Of a stretch of DNA of 53,389 bases, positions 42,428 through 50,941 are shown in pieces. Origin of the DNA: Halorhabdus amylolytica (GTDB lineage: Archaea > Halobacteriota > Halobacteria > Halobacteriales > Haloarculaceae). Below the pieces are notes generated by a model, which had not been told where the DNA came from, ran no database searches, and worked only from the letters and a program-made list of their open reading frames with translations. The stretch's first letter is position 1; each line of letters starts with the position of its first letter. The position numbers and the translations under genes are program-made. The DNA lies in assembly GCF_004944975.1 (NCBI RefSeq), contig NZ_SPQG01000008.1, positions 1 to 53,389 on the forward strand, given 5' to 3'.

Positions 42428-43582
42428 ATGAAAGACCCAGAAACCCGTACCGTGTTCGCGGGTCTCGATGGCCGATCGGACGCACAGGTACCTGACTGGT
42501 ACGCGAAACAGAAACCCGTCGACGAGCCAGTGGCATTCACTGAGGCGATCCGCGAGCTCCCACGAGCGATCGAGACGACGGTAGCCTACCAGAACCCCTA
42601 CAGTGATGAGTGGGTCGAGACAGAACGCTTCAACGCGATCGTCGAACCGTCGCGGATTCGCGAGCAGTCACAGGGTGAGGATACTATCGAGCCGCTGTTT
42701 CACATCCCGACGGACAGTTACGCGATCATCAATCCCGTCGATGTGTACGGACCACTTGAGGAGGTGCTGTATGGGGAGACTATCGACGGGACAGCACTTG
42801 GGGAGGTGATGTTCGGCGAGATTCGGCAGTACCGGACCGGCGGTGAGGTCCACATGGATATCATGTTCGACGGTCTCGAAGTCCGGCTCCCCGGACGATC
42901 GGAACCGATCACGATGGGCGTCACATCGGGATACGACTTCTTCGGCGAACACGCTGTCTACGTGGAAGGATTCGCCCAGGACGGCTACTGCTCGAATTCG
43001 ATGCGCTCGCTCACCGACAAGGAAGTGATCAAGCACGTCGGTGACGTGCAGAACTTCCGTACTTGGTGGGAAGGGATCCTCGAACAGGTCGAACTCGTCG
43101 CTAACGACCTCTTCGAGTTCATCCGAGACGCCCAAGAGATCGAGATCGACTTCACCGAGATGCCATTTTCAGTCGCGGAGTTCTACGAGTTACTCGGGTT
43201 TCCGGACTATCTCGCCGATCGGGCAGCCGGCGACGCTGAGGCGAACGCGGCGAATCCATTCGAGATCGACATGTGGACACTGCACTCCGGCGCGACCTAC
43301 GCCCTGACCCATTTCTTCCAGGGGAAAGAAGGTGCTTCTCTCGACCAGTACGTCCGCCTCGCCAACGACATCCTGTTCAATCCTGAAGGAACCATCGAGC
43401 GCGTCGAACAAGCCTACGAAGAGGAACTAGAAGGGGACGATGACGGGGCGCAGAGATCACTGGCTGGGGAACGGGCACTCGCGAGTATCGAACGCGTTAG
43501 CGAGGATCTGCAGGAGAAAGTTGACCAGTTCGAAGAGCGCGAGGATTCGCTGCGCGAACGGTTCCAGGACGCGATGGCCTGA
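42428..43582 (+). CDS. haloarchaeal plasmid protein (DUF932-like)
   Basis: A 384-residue acidic protein. ATG 42428 has AGGTGA about 8 bases upstream and begins MKDPETRTVFAGLDG; an upstream frame extension is Cys- and Ser-rich and rejected. Segments such as FHIPTDSYAIINPVDVYGPLEEVLYGE, then GGEVHMDIMFDGLEVRLPG, then GYDFFGEHAVYVEGFAQDGYCSNSMRSLT resemble the DUF932 family of plasmid and phage proteins of unknown function. The C-terminal ~80 residues are a charged helix (ALASIERVSEDLQEKVDQFEEREDSLRERF). It lies ~180 bases after the nucleotidyltransferase gene and just before a small helical gene. No catalytic motif is recognised. Confidence 0.6.
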   Translation: MKDPETRTVFAGLDGRSDAQVPDWYAKQKPVDEPVAFTEAIRELPRAIETTVAYQNPYSDEWVETERFNAIVEPSRIREQSQGEDTIEPLFHIPTDSYAIINPVDVYGPLEEVLYGETIDGTALGEVMFGEIRQYRTGGEVHMDIMFDGLEVRLPGRSEPITMGVTSGYDFFGEHAVYVEGFAQDGYCSNSMRSLTDKEVIKHVGDVQNFRTWWEGILEQVELVANDLFEFIRDAQEIEIDFTEMPFSVAEFYELLGFPDYLADRAAGDAEANAANPFEIDMWTLHSGATYALTHFFQGKEGASLDQYVRLANDILFNPEGTIERVEQAYEEELEGDDDGAQRSLAGERALASIERVSEDLQEKVDQFEEREDSLRERFQDAMA

Positions 43583-43648
43583 CTCTGCGATAGTGAGGGA
43601 GTCGTCTGTTCTGTCTTTCTCGCCCTTGAGAGGTGGAGGGCGATAGAG

Positions 43649-43870
43649 ATGGAGAAGTCCGCGAACAGCGACCAGAGTGACGACGAATTTTCACCCAAGA
43701 AGCGCCTTGAAGCCCCGAACCATCGCCTGATTAAGGCCGGCATCACGACGATTCCCGATATGGAAACACTCCGGGAGTGTGTTGCCTATGAGAACGCCCA
43801 TCAGAACCGAACACAGATTCTGCGTCGACTCCAGTGGAAAGCGGAAGAGTTGCGAGAGGACGAAGAGTAG
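43649..43870 (+). CDS. small helical hypothetical protein
   Basis: A 73-residue charged protein (MEKSANSDQSDDEFSPKKRL ... NHRLIKAGITTIPDMETLRECVAYENAHQNRTQILRRL) with a basic helix in the middle and an acidic end. It lies 66 bases after the DUF932-like gene and may be co-transcribed. A copy of the GTTAACCAACA inverted repeat begins 9 bases after its stop. No family is recognised. It could be a DNA-binding accessory protein of the plasmid. Confidence 0.5.
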   Translation: MEKSANSDQSDDEFSPKKRLEAPNHRLIKAGITTIPDMETLRECVAYENAHQNRTQILRRLQWKAEELREDEE

Positions 43871-43878
43871 TTATCCGT

Positions 43879-43919
43879 GTTAACCAACATCATTCAGGGA
43901 GCAAGGTATTGTTGGTTAA
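43879..43919. repeat. inverted repeat, GTTAACCAACA arms, copy 2
   Basis: GTTAACCAACA (43879-43889) and TGTTGGTTAA (43910-43919) face each other over a 20-base spacer. The arms match copy 1 at 35820-35862, but the spacers differ, so the arms are what is conserved. Each copy closes a TFB-headed stretch of genes. Confidence 0.7.
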
Positions 43920-44033
43920 AACTGCAGAACCCGTACTTTCCCGAATAGACTCTCAGGAGACAACCGGTTTCAGAAATCTCGTCTCATTGATGGGAGAAAC
44001 GACACTATGGTAATCGGTCGACCGAAATCGTAT

Positions 44034-45197
44034 CTATTCGTTTCTTCGCAGTATCCACGGTTTCTCGTTGGGATCAAATTCTTCGATCTTCCCGCTGTGA
44101 CTGCGTGTCTGGTCATCAAGCACCCCGATGTGTTTGAGTTGCTGGACGAAATTGAACAGCACGTTCGTTCGAATAATGTCCTTCCAGACGGCTTCTTCAG
44201 CGTAGATCTTGGATACTTGACCGGCCTCGATCAGCTCGCGGGCGCGTGTTCGGCCGTCTTGAGTGCAGAACGTATTCAGAAATACGTTCGGATACTCGTG
44301 AATCAACCGGCGAAGCAGATCAGGGAAGTAAATCGTAGGACCTGCTTTTCGGAGTGCGTCAAGTAACAGACGGAACTCTGGATGGCGCTCGTAGCAGTTC
44401 CGAAGCAGGATGGCGAGCGGCTCATGCTCCGTGATGACCGTCGATCGACGGACTTCTTCTTTGACCGCATTGAGTTCATCAAGTGTCGCAATGCCAGATC
44501 CGTGAAGGACCGTTGCTGCAAGTTCCCCCTGATCGGTCAACGTGAACCGATCAGTACCTTCCAGCAGTCCAAGGGTTTGTGCGCCCCGTCGTGATTGCGA
44601 GCCAGCACTGAAGTTGTATTCAGCTTCGATCACGTCTACCAGCTCGTCTCCCGCCAGTGATCCATGGTGATTCACGGCCACGACCGGGGCGAGATAGTTC
44701 AACGGCTGAGCCAACGAGAGACTTGCAATGTCGCCAGTGATATCGCTGTGACGCAGGCGGACGGACAGCTGTCCTTCGATATCTACAATTTGTTCGTGGG
44801 ACTCTGATGTCGGCGGACTCGACCAGCGTGTTACGCCATCGTCACTCGCGCCGATCACACCGACACCTTTCGACCGGAGCAAATCGGCGTGTTGGTTGAC
44901 ATTGTCGGCAGCCGCCGCGAGATACGACACGTGTGCTCCTTGCTGATAAGTGAGCGCTTGTCCGATCCCACGTAGAAGACCACTCGATCCCTTCACTTCA
45001 ACAGCGAACACGCGGTCGGCGTGCGTGAAACCGAGCACGTCAGGATATCGGCCGCCGATCGTAATCTGATGGGTCTCGCACCGGTCAAGAACAGCCGCGT
45101 ACGTGTCTTGATGTGAGCCGGGTACGTGGACGAGCGGTTGATAGCCGCGAGTTTCAAGTTCGTCAATGACGTGCCCGAATACGGACGATTCGTCCAT
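44034..45197 (-). CDS. PD-(D/E)xK nuclease-like protein
   Basis: A 387-residue protein. GGRYPDVLGFTHADRVFAVEVKGSSGLLRGIGQALTYQ near residues 48-86 gives D53, E67 and K69 with Q80, the Holliday-junction-resolvase / restriction type of PD-(D/E)xK core. The middle and C-terminal parts hold winged-helix-like segments (GAQTLGLLEGTDRFTLTDQGELAATVL) and a long helical region. No methyltransferase gene is adjacent, so an orphan nuclease or a component of a defence system is likely. The catalytic residues are intact. The gene stands alone on this strand. Confidence 0.6.
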   Translation of the reverse strand: MDESSVFGHVIDELETRGYQPLVHVPGSHQDTYAAVLDRCETHQITIGGRYPDVLGFTHADRVFAVEVKGSSGLLRGIGQALTYQQGAHVSYLAAAADNVNQHADLLRSKGVGVIGASDDGVTRWSSPPTSESHEQIVDIEGQLSVRLRHSDITGDIASLSLAQPLNYLAPVVAVNHHGSLAGDELVDVIEAEYNFSAGSQSRRGAQTLGLLEGTDRFTLTDQGELAATVLHGSGIATLDELNAVKEEVRRSTVITEHEPLAILLRNCYERHPEFRLLLDALRKAGPTIYFPDLLRRLIHEYPNVFLNTFCTQDGRTRARELIEAGQVSKIYAEEAVWKDIIRTNVLFNFVQQLKHIGVLDDQTRSHSGKIEEFDPNEKPWILRRNE

Positions 45198-45420
45198 CGT
45201 TTTCGACGCATTTGATCCGGGAGTGATTTGAATGTATGTGCTTCCCCGATGGTCGTATTTCGAACTCCACTATGCGTTCTTACGTTTCCACAATGACATG
45301 GATCCATTTCGCCAGTCCACAAAATCTCATTCCGTGACGGCCGACCACCTCATATTTCTTGGATCGAACTATCGAGTGACTGGACCGACCGATATTTCCT
45401 TACCCAGGTGAAGCGGGGAC

Positions 45421-45867
45421 ATGGACATCAATCGATCCACCGCTCTGAGTGGAATCCTCCTCATCGTCGGCTCCGCATTGATGGTCGCCCCGATTGCCGC
45501 TCCAGCTGACGTACCGGACAATCGCGTCGAATTCTACGTCGAAGGTAACTGGGGCGACTATTCTGATCAAACGAACCTCGCCTACACAAATTTTAGCGAT
45601 GCTGATCGTGCAGTCTTCGACACGGCTCGTCAGGCGACGCCCGAAACGATCAATCGGTCGGTCCCGACTGCTCCGGAATCACTGACACCGCCGCCGGACA
45701 GTATCGAGATCTACAACGTTCACTACGACGGGGAATTCTATCTTCTCCAAGTCAGACACCTCACCTACGAGGCAGAGTTCATGACGCAACGCCTCCCGCG
45801 GCTGGGCACGCTGGCTGTGGGATTCCTCTGTCTCGTCGGGGCTGCATACCTGCGGTTCGAAACATAG
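45421..45867 (+). CDS. hypothetical membrane-anchored exported protein
   Basis: A 148-residue protein. An N-terminal hydrophobic helix (ALSGILLIVGSALMVAPIAA, residues ~8-27) and a C-terminal one (LGTLAVGFLCLVGAAYLRF) enclose an acidic outside domain (DNRVEFYVEGNWGDYSDQTNLAYTNFSDADRAVFD). Haloarchaea have many such two-anchor proteins of unknown role; I think of DUF7979. No operon partner is apparent. ATG 45421 directly precedes the first helix. Confidence 0.6.
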   Translation: MDINRSTALSGILLIVGSALMVAPIAAPADVPDNRVEFYVEGNWGDYSDQTNLAYTNFSDADRAVFDTARQATPETINRSVPTAPESLTPPPDSIEIYNVHYDGEFYLLQVRHLTYEAEFMTQRLPRLGTLAVGFLCLVGAAYLRFET

Positions 45868-45918
45868 GGAGTCGACAAAATTCATATGACGTTTGCAACA
45901 TAGTGTCCAGGTACCTGG

Positions 45919-46245
45919 ATGTCTCAAATGACCGCCACGATCCCCGACGATCTTACCGACCTGATCGAGGGGGCCGTCCATGCCGGCATCTTCGAGGACA
46001 AGTGCGACGCGATCCGTCACATCCTCCGGAAATACTTTGAAGAACACCCAAACCAGCGCATCGCGGCAGCGGTCGCGATATACGAGCGTGGAGACGTCAC
46101 GCTCGGGGCAGCCGCGTCCTTGGCCGATGTCAATCGATACGAAATGCGAGATATCTTGCGAGAGGAAGGTGTGGAGCTTCGACTCGGTCCGGAAGATCGG
46201 ACAGATGTACGTGATGAGATCGAGACGGCTCGCGACCTCGACTGA
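45919..46245 (+). CDS. ribbon-helix-helix / UPF0175-like protein, orphan antitoxin
   Basis: A 108-residue protein. The first ~45 residues (MTATIPDDLTDLIEGAVHAGIFEDKCDAIRHILRKYFEEH) are a ribbon-helix-helix domain, and the following VAIYERGDVTLGAAASLADVNRYEMRDILREEGVEL is the UPF0175-type tail, as in the antitoxin at 11950. No PIN toxin gene follows on this strand. The next genes are regulators on the other strand and then the plus strand, so this is an orphan or has lost its partner. It may still act as a regulator. Confidence 0.7.
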   Translation: MSQMTATIPDDLTDLIEGAVHAGIFEDKCDAIRHILRKYFEEHPNQRIAAAVAIYERGDVTLGAAASLADVNRYEMRDILREEGVELRLGPEDRTDVRDEIETARDLD

Positions 46246-46280
46246 CAGGGCCGCCCGATCGAAGACTCGCTCTCAGCATG

Positions 46281-46847
46281 TCACTCGCCAGTTTCAAGAT
46301 ACGGATCGTACGAGTCGGCTTCTTCGATCACATCTTCGAGTGCGGAAAGGACGGTCATCCCCTCAACCAGGTGGACGTCGAGTTTGTTTGCAGCAGTACG
46401 CTTCGTGAGATCACCGTTTCTAACACGTAGAGTCCAGTATACTGCCGCGGCAAGTTTCGGAATCCCCTGTCGATCGAGGAATACTCGGATGTCTTCGGTA
46501 TCGAGCTGTCGCGCGACTGCGTCCACTAAGACTGGCGTTATGACCGCCACACCGTAGTCAGTTGCCATTCTCAATCGGATCGGTTCGACTTCGATCGTCG
46601 CTGGCGTCGAATCCTCATGGCGAGTGAGAACGCCCATCTCCTCGAGTACTCCCACATACTTGTAAGCCGTCGAATGCGGAAGACCGAGATCGTCTGTTAG
46701 ATCCTCTATCGGAACAGGACCGTTGCGAAGGACATAGATGTAGAGTCGGGCTAGTTTTGGCGTATTGAGCAGTTCTGCATACGTCAAGAGGTCCCCCACT
46801 GCGGCTTCCAATTTGGAGGCGTCAGCGGTACGATGTTCGGTTATCAT
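46281..46847 (-). CDS. winged-helix regulator (DUF7437-like)
   Basis: A 188-residue protein. LLNTPKLARLYIYVLRNGPVPIEDLTDDLGLPHSTAYKYVGVLEEMGVLTRHED near residues 25-80 is a winged helix of TrmB/ArsR type. The C-terminal ~100 residues (IRVFLDRQGIPKLAAAVYWTLRVRNGDLTKRTAANKLDV) are a second helical domain seen in a haloarchaeal family that I believe is DUF7437. The leader has an ATTAATTT element 25-30 bases upstream. It may be divergently paired with the regulator gene at 47013. Confidence 0.65.
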   Translation of the reverse strand: MITEHRTADASKLEAAVGDLLTYAELLNTPKLARLYIYVLRNGPVPIEDLTDDLGLPHSTAYKYVGVLEEMGVLTRHEDSTPATIEVEPIRLRMATDYGVAVITPVLVDAVARQLDTEDIRVFLDRQGIPKLAAAVYWTLRVRNGDLTKRTAANKLDVHLVEGMTVLSALEDVIEEADSYDPYLETGE

Positions 46848-47012
46848 TACTATCTATGTTCTATGTATAACAAATTAATCTTGCCGCAATGATAGACGAG
46901 TGACCACAAAGCTAGACCACGTCAGGGAGTGCGTGCGAAAATATGAGCTGAATACTCACCGATGGTTAGATACTTTACTTTTACACGAGCATGTGTATTG
47001 ATAAGAAAAAGT

Positions 47013-47657
47013 ATGTATACTGTATGTGGGGAGAAAAGTCTGAAAACGCTCCTCGCGATCGAACCGGGCGATACGATCGTCGAGGTGGCCCGGAAGATCG
47101 ACGAAAACCGCGGGACGATCCGACGGATCGTTGATCGACTCGAAGCTGATGGCTATGTCGAATATGACGACGGACTCTTCGTCGTCGATGAGTCTGTCCG
47201 AGAGACAGGACTCCAGTTACTCGCAGCGTCGGCAGCCGTGTCACCACCATCGATTTCGGACGCGTACGTTCTTCCCCAGTTCGCCGACATGAATTTCGCG
47301 TTTACCGGGATCGACGCAGTGTACGTATGGACGCGAGGTGGCTACCAGGTTGCCCGCGATCCGGACGACTACCCACTGTTCATCGCTATCGAAGCAGCAG
47401 ACATGAAAGAGTGGAATCAGTTTTTCGGCCTCTTCGACATTTCGGTGTCGCAAGAACGACGGCCGCGTGACGAACTCAACGGACCACTTCAAGTCGTTAT
47501 CGATCCCCGCGAGGCAATTGACTCGGAACGAGTCGACGGTCGCCCGGTCGTATCTCTGGACGAGACAGTCGAGTTCGCCCGTCATCACTACGCAACGTTT
47601 CAGTCGGCACTGGATACTCTCGCGCAAATATACGATGACATTGACGTAGACCAGTAG
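47013..47657 (+). CDS. winged-helix regulator, antitoxin-like
   Basis: A 214-residue protein from ATG 47013 (MYTVCGEKSLKTLLAIEPGD). The first ~60 residues (TIVEVARKIDENRGTIRRIVDRLEADGYVEYDDGLFVV) form a winged helix. The rest (FADMNFAFTGIDAVYVWTRGGYQVARDPDDYPLFIAIEAAD) is an alpha/beta domain that fits antitoxins which precede nucleotidyltransferase toxins. No such toxin gene follows, so the gene is orphaned or has another role. An earlier in-frame ATG (46962) would add a Phe/Cys/Arg-rich stretch and is rejected. Confidence 0.55.
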   Translation: MYTVCGEKSLKTLLAIEPGDTIVEVARKIDENRGTIRRIVDRLEADGYVEYDDGLFVVDESVRETGLQLLAASAAVSPPSISDAYVLPQFADMNFAFTGIDAVYVWTRGGYQVARDPDDYPLFIAIEAADMKEWNQFFGLFDISVSQERRPRDELNGPLQVVIDPREAIDSERVDGRPVVSLDETVEFARHHYATFQSALDTLAQIYDDIDVDQ

Positions 47658-47997
47658 TCCTCGGTCCATTTCGACTTTCTTCGCATACGAGATCGCAACG
47701 ATGCCAGACTGGAAACCAACCTCTTGCCGTCCAGATTAGCCAAGCAGATCGAGACTGTTTCCGATCCGGTCTCGCCGATCTGGGTCGTACAATAGTCGAC
47801 GTCAGCTGTCAAGCTGCCACGGACGAACTGGAGCAACTTGCCGATTAGGACGACACCCGGCAGGTCAACAGAGTGATGTCGTCGACGACACGACCGACCG
47901 ACTGGTATACAGCGATCCTTGAGTTCGACGGCCACACGATAATTCCAGATAACACGAACCAATTGATCTGTCGCAGTCGCTAGCGAGCCCATCCCGC
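47658..47997. other. non-coding gap
   Basis: Between the regulator at 47013 and the Bat-type gene no convincing gene is found. A minus-strand frame (47600-48019) is basic with many Ser and Arg, so it is probably not translated. It may be a decayed gene, perhaps the missing toxin partner of the regulator, but I cannot show homology. Confidence 0.35.
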
Positions 47998-48684
47998 TCA
48001 ACCGGGGAGCGGTGGCCACGTGGTAGCGACCGTCTCTTCGATGAGTTGGGTTTGTGCTCGGCGCAGTCGCTCGGATACCGAGGATGGAGAGATGCCTAAT
48101 TCTGCAGCAATGTCTTCGAGAGAGGCGTTCCGTGGAATGTCGAAATAGCCCAATTCGTACGCGATCCGAAGTGCTTCGTGTTGACGGTCGGTGAGTCCGT
48201 CACCGGGCGGTTCTGACTCACCCTCTCGCGTAAGGCGGTGTAACTGGAAATCGGCGTTACGCTGCCAGAAAGAAGAGAACTTACTAAACGCGTCCCGGTC
48301 AGCGAACCAGCCAGTCTGCCGCCACCCATCCAAGATCACGTCGATTCGTTCGATGATAGCATCGGCCGTGGCAAGGGTCTCCAGCCCTTCGAGATCGTCG
48401 AGATGCTCACCGAGTTGCTCCTCCAGACTGAGCGCGGGGAGCAATTGATATCGACGGGTGTCCCCGGCCTGCCCAATCAGTGTCCATTCACCAACATCGT
48501 AAGCGTCTGTGAACGCGTTTTCAATAGCTGTCTGAGAGCCGTTTTGAACGGTGACGAGAAATACCGGTCGCTTTCCATGATTGAACTGAAGGTCGAGAAC
48601 CAGCGTCGCCTCAGGCACTGTCGACGCCACACCTACGAGTGGCAACGCCTTACAATGGATATCGAATTCAGCCACGAGTCCCAT
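47998..48684 (-). CDS. Bat-type helix-turn-helix regulator
   Basis: A 228-residue protein. The last ~60 residues (LTDRQHEALRIAYELGYFDIPRNASLEDIAAELGISPSSVSERLRRAQTQLIEETV) are the HTH_10 domain of bacterioopsin-activator (Bat) regulators, specific to haloarchaea. The N-terminal ~150 residues are the family's sensor-like domain (GLVAEFDIHCKALPLVGVASTVPEATLVLDLQF). It probably senses a small molecule or redox state; the ligand is unknown. The gene is divergent from the hydrolase gene at 48888 and may control it. Confidence 0.8.
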   Translation of the reverse strand: MGLVAEFDIHCKALPLVGVASTVPEATLVLDLQFNHGKRPVFLVTVQNGSQTAIENAFTDAYDVGEWTLIGQAGDTRRYQLLPALSLEEQLGEHLDDLEGLETLATADAIIERIDVILDGWRQTGWFADRDAFSKFSSFWQRNADFQLHRLTREGESEPPGDGLTDRQHEALRIAYELGYFDIPRNASLEDIAAELGISPSSVSERLRRAQTQLIEETVATTWPPLPG

Positions 48685-48887
48685 GGGGTCTCGTCTCTAC
48701 CCGATATATTGGAAGTGACGGAAAAGCTGAACAGCTTAGATGGGATGAACACGGGACAAGGTGGACCCGAGAAGTCCATAGATCGGCTCTGTCCGGACCA
48801 GTGTTCCCCTCATCACGTGTACGCAATATAAAGGGCCCAATGACTGAGAGAAGGCCTTAGTCTCGTCATCGTCGAACACGGAGTTCC

Positions 48888-49679
48888 ATGGTGACGACAC
48901 AGTCCCCAGATGATAGTGAGATAGCGAACGAACGGCACGGCGATGGACAGCCACTGATCCTTCTCCACGGTGGCATGGCTCCGCGGCAGTACTGGCATCC
49001 GATCCTGCCCCGCTTCGAAGAGTATAGCGCTGTAATCCCACAGCGACCGGGATTCGGTACGTGTCTCGACGAGCCAGAAGAGACGAGTGCCGAAGAGATT
49101 CTAGATCGCGAGGTACAGTACGTACGAACGCTTGCGAATACCCTTGACGGCGACCCGATTCTGTTCGGGCACTCGTATGGTGCGCTGACGGCGATTGAAG
49201 CCGCGACGGATACAGCGGTGGAAGCAGTCCTCGCGTACGAACCGGCGGTCTTGCCCGACGACTACCGAGAAGAAGCTGATCTCGCTGACCGTATGGAGGC
49301 GCTCATCAACGAAGGTAAGCGCCGAGAAGCAGTGAAACGGTATATCGAACAGGTACTCCACCCCAATGGGATCGACGATCTCGATTCGTGGTTGGCGGAA
49401 TGGCCTGTCTGGCCGGATTGCGTAGAACTCGCCGAAGAAGTCGCCCGAATGAATCGGGCCGTCGAACAGTACGAGCTTCCTGAGAATCTCGACGTCACTG
49501 CGCCCGTACTCGTAATGACGGGCACGAACGGTCCTGACTTCCTCCGAGAGAGTGCTCGTGGCGTCCACGAAGCGCTTCCCCACAGTCGCCTCGTTGAGTT
49601 CGACGGCATCAGCCACAGCGGACCGGGTGAAGATCCTGCACGAATCACAGCGGAGGTCAAAGCCTTCCTCCGGACGTAA
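48888..49679 (+). CDS. alpha/beta hydrolase
   Basis: A 263-residue enzyme of the alpha/beta hydrolase fold. LILLHGGMA (oxyanion hole) stands near residues 23-31, PILFGHSYGAL near 87 (nucleophile Ser in G-x-S-x-G), and FDGISHSGPGE near the end (catalytic His). The acidic residue is likely in APVLVMTGTNGPDF. It is an esterase, haloperoxidase-like or epoxide-type hydrolase; the substrate cannot be told. The Bat-type regulator gene lies divergently ~200 bases away, a common regulator/enzyme layout. No signal peptide is seen, so it acts inside the cell. Confidence 0.8.
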   Translation: MVTTQSPDDSEIANERHGDGQPLILLHGGMAPRQYWHPILPRFEEYSAVIPQRPGFGTCLDEPEETSAEEILDREVQYVRTLANTLDGDPILFGHSYGALTAIEAATDTAVEAVLAYEPAVLPDDYREEADLADRMEALINEGKRREAVKRYIEQVLHPNGIDDLDSWLAEWPVWPDCVELAEEVARMNRAVEQYELPENLDVTAPVLVMTGTNGPDFLRESARGVHEALPHSRLVEFDGISHSGPGEDPARITAEVKAFLRT

Positions 49680-49739
49680 TCAAGACGAGTATAATCAACT
49701 CTGGGGTGTCCCGAAAGAGGACAGGGCGCAGTAGTATTG

Positions 49740-50156
49740 TCACGCACTGGCCGGCGTGCCATCAATGTCGATATCGTCAACAAGCGGATAATCAATATGC
49801 ATCTCAATACGATCGAACGGGACGACGGGCTGTATCGCTCCGCTGGGGCCGCCCTCGTCGAATTTGAGGATTCCGATCACTTCCAGCTGCTTCAGATCAG
49901 AGTGGACATCGGAAACGTCACGATCGACGAGGCGGGCGGCTTCGCGCATACTCTCAGGACTGTGTTCGGCGATCGCCTGGATAAGTTCCAGACGTAACGG
50001 AGTTAGACTGTCCACGAGATCCTCGTAGGTCCCAAACTGAAGTGTCACCTTATCCTCTATGGACGCAAGATCAGCGGTCTCGGCATCTTGGACGAACTGG
50101 AGTGTGTCCTCACGAAGCTGTTCTCGGTCGCCGACGGTGATGTGGAGTGTGGTCAT
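49740..50156 (-). CDS. helix-turn-helix antitoxin (HVO_A0114-like)
   Basis: A 138-residue protein of the HVO_A0114 type. Residues ~55-105 (LTPLRLELIQAIAEHSPESMREAARLVDRDVSDVHSDLKQLEVIGILKFDEGG) form a winged helix, preceded by a short strand-rich start. Such proteins are the antitoxins of DUF6516 toxins in haloarchaea. The toxin gene ends 28 bases upstream on the same strand, so the toxin is translated first. It probably binds the 24-bp palindrome at the operon promoter. Confidence 0.75.
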   Translation of the reverse strand: MTTLHITVGDREQLREDTLQFVQDAETADLASIEDKVTLQFGTYEDLVDSLTPLRLELIQAIAEHSPESMREAARLVDRDVSDVHSDLKQLEVIGILKFDEGGPSGAIQPVVPFDRIEMHIDYPLVDDIDIDGTPASA

Positions 50157-50183
50157 AGTTGCGTGTCTGTAGTTTGTGTGACG

Positions 50184-50501
50184 TCAGTACGGCCGCGGCG
50201 GGTCGCCACCAACGGCGTTCCAATACTCATCAGCACTTGCCCAGAACTCAACGAGGAGTTCTTCCATGCCGGGGAACTCGACGTTATCGGCGTCGCCGGC
50301 AGCGGTGTGATGTTCGTGGCCTTTCGTGTCCTCGTGAGCGTTGTCGTATCGGACAAGGGTCAAGTCTTCGAGCGTACCCAGGTGGAGTGTGTATTTCCAG
50401 CCCGATGGGTATGACTCGGTTGACTCTGTCGGCCGTAGGGCGACATTCTCAACGAGACCAGATTCGACGTGTGTATACTGGAAAAGGGGATCCTGGGCCA
50501 T
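50184..50501 (-). CDS. DUF6516-like toxin
   Basis: A 105-residue protein (YTHVESGLVENVALRPTESTESYPSGWKYTLHLG, then LVRYDNAHEDTKGHEHHTAAGD) with the size and pattern of DUF6516 family toxins. A histidine cluster (GHEHH) may be functional. It is the first gene of an operon with the HVO_A0114-like antitoxin. A perfect 24-bp palindrome stands 34-57 bases upstream, overlapping the TATA region. Toxic action is inferred from the pairing; the mechanism is not known to me. Confidence 0.7.
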   Translation of the reverse strand: MAQDPLFQYTHVESGLVENVALRPTESTESYPSGWKYTLHLGTLEDLTLVRYDNAHEDTKGHEHHTAAGDADNVEFPGMEELLVEFWASADEYWNAVGGDPPRPY

Positions 50502-50534
50502 CCCTTACGTGTTGGGAGAGGGCCCAACAGAATA

Positions 50535-50558
50535 AGCGTTGGGGTATACCCCAACGCT
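50535..50558. promoter_or_regulatory. perfect 24-bp palindrome at the toxin-antitoxin promoter
   Basis: The half sites AGCGTTGGGGTA and TACCCCAACGCT are exact reverse complements with no spacer. The site lies just upstream of and touching the minus-strand TATA element (CTTATTC, 50529-50536) that serves the toxin gene at 50501. The antitoxin is the expected binder. Confidence 0.75.
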
Positions 50559-50677
50559 AAAATGACTCAATCGCAGCGTGTCATAGAACCGCTCGCACCC
50601 TCCATAGGGATATCGGAGAATGTTCAGTACAGACTGTCTACGGCACGGGATAGGGAGGGTATCCTTCCATTAGAAGG

Positions 50678-50941
50678 CTACTGGAAGAATATGAGTATCA
50701 TTCCAAAGAGACTGAAAATTGCTGCGACGACTGCAATCCAAACGAAATCTCCCGGTTCGAACTCAGACGAACTTTGCCCTGACAGAGCGAATAGACTTGA
50801 AAGAAGTATACCACCGCCACCGAGAACCATTAACCCCGATCCGAGGGTGGTTCCTTCAATAAGAATCGTTCTGGCCCCAACTAATCCAATAGATAGACCC
50901 GCTGTCCCCATTGAGAGATGATAGAGAGTTGAACGTTGCAT
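50678..50941 (-). CDS. small membrane protein
   Basis: An 87-residue protein from ATG 50941 with three probable membrane helices (LYHLSMGTAGLSIGLVGARTI, GSGLMVLGGGGILLSSLFALSG, FVWIAVVAAIFSLFGMILIFF) and short loops. A longer frame to 51019 starts with a Cys-containing basic stretch and is rejected. It stands alone. The function is unknown, and no family is recognised. Confidence 0.5.
   Translation of the reverse strand: MQRSTLYHLSMGTAGLSIGLVGARTILIEGTTLGSGLMVLGGGGILLSSLFALSGQSSSEFEPGDFVWIAVVAAIFSLFGMILIFFQ

Noticed and set aside
47600-48019. 139-codon minus-strand frame overlapping the regulator gene
   Set aside because: It overlaps real genes at both ends and its composition is not haloarchaeal. 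It might be a decayed gene but cannot be supported.
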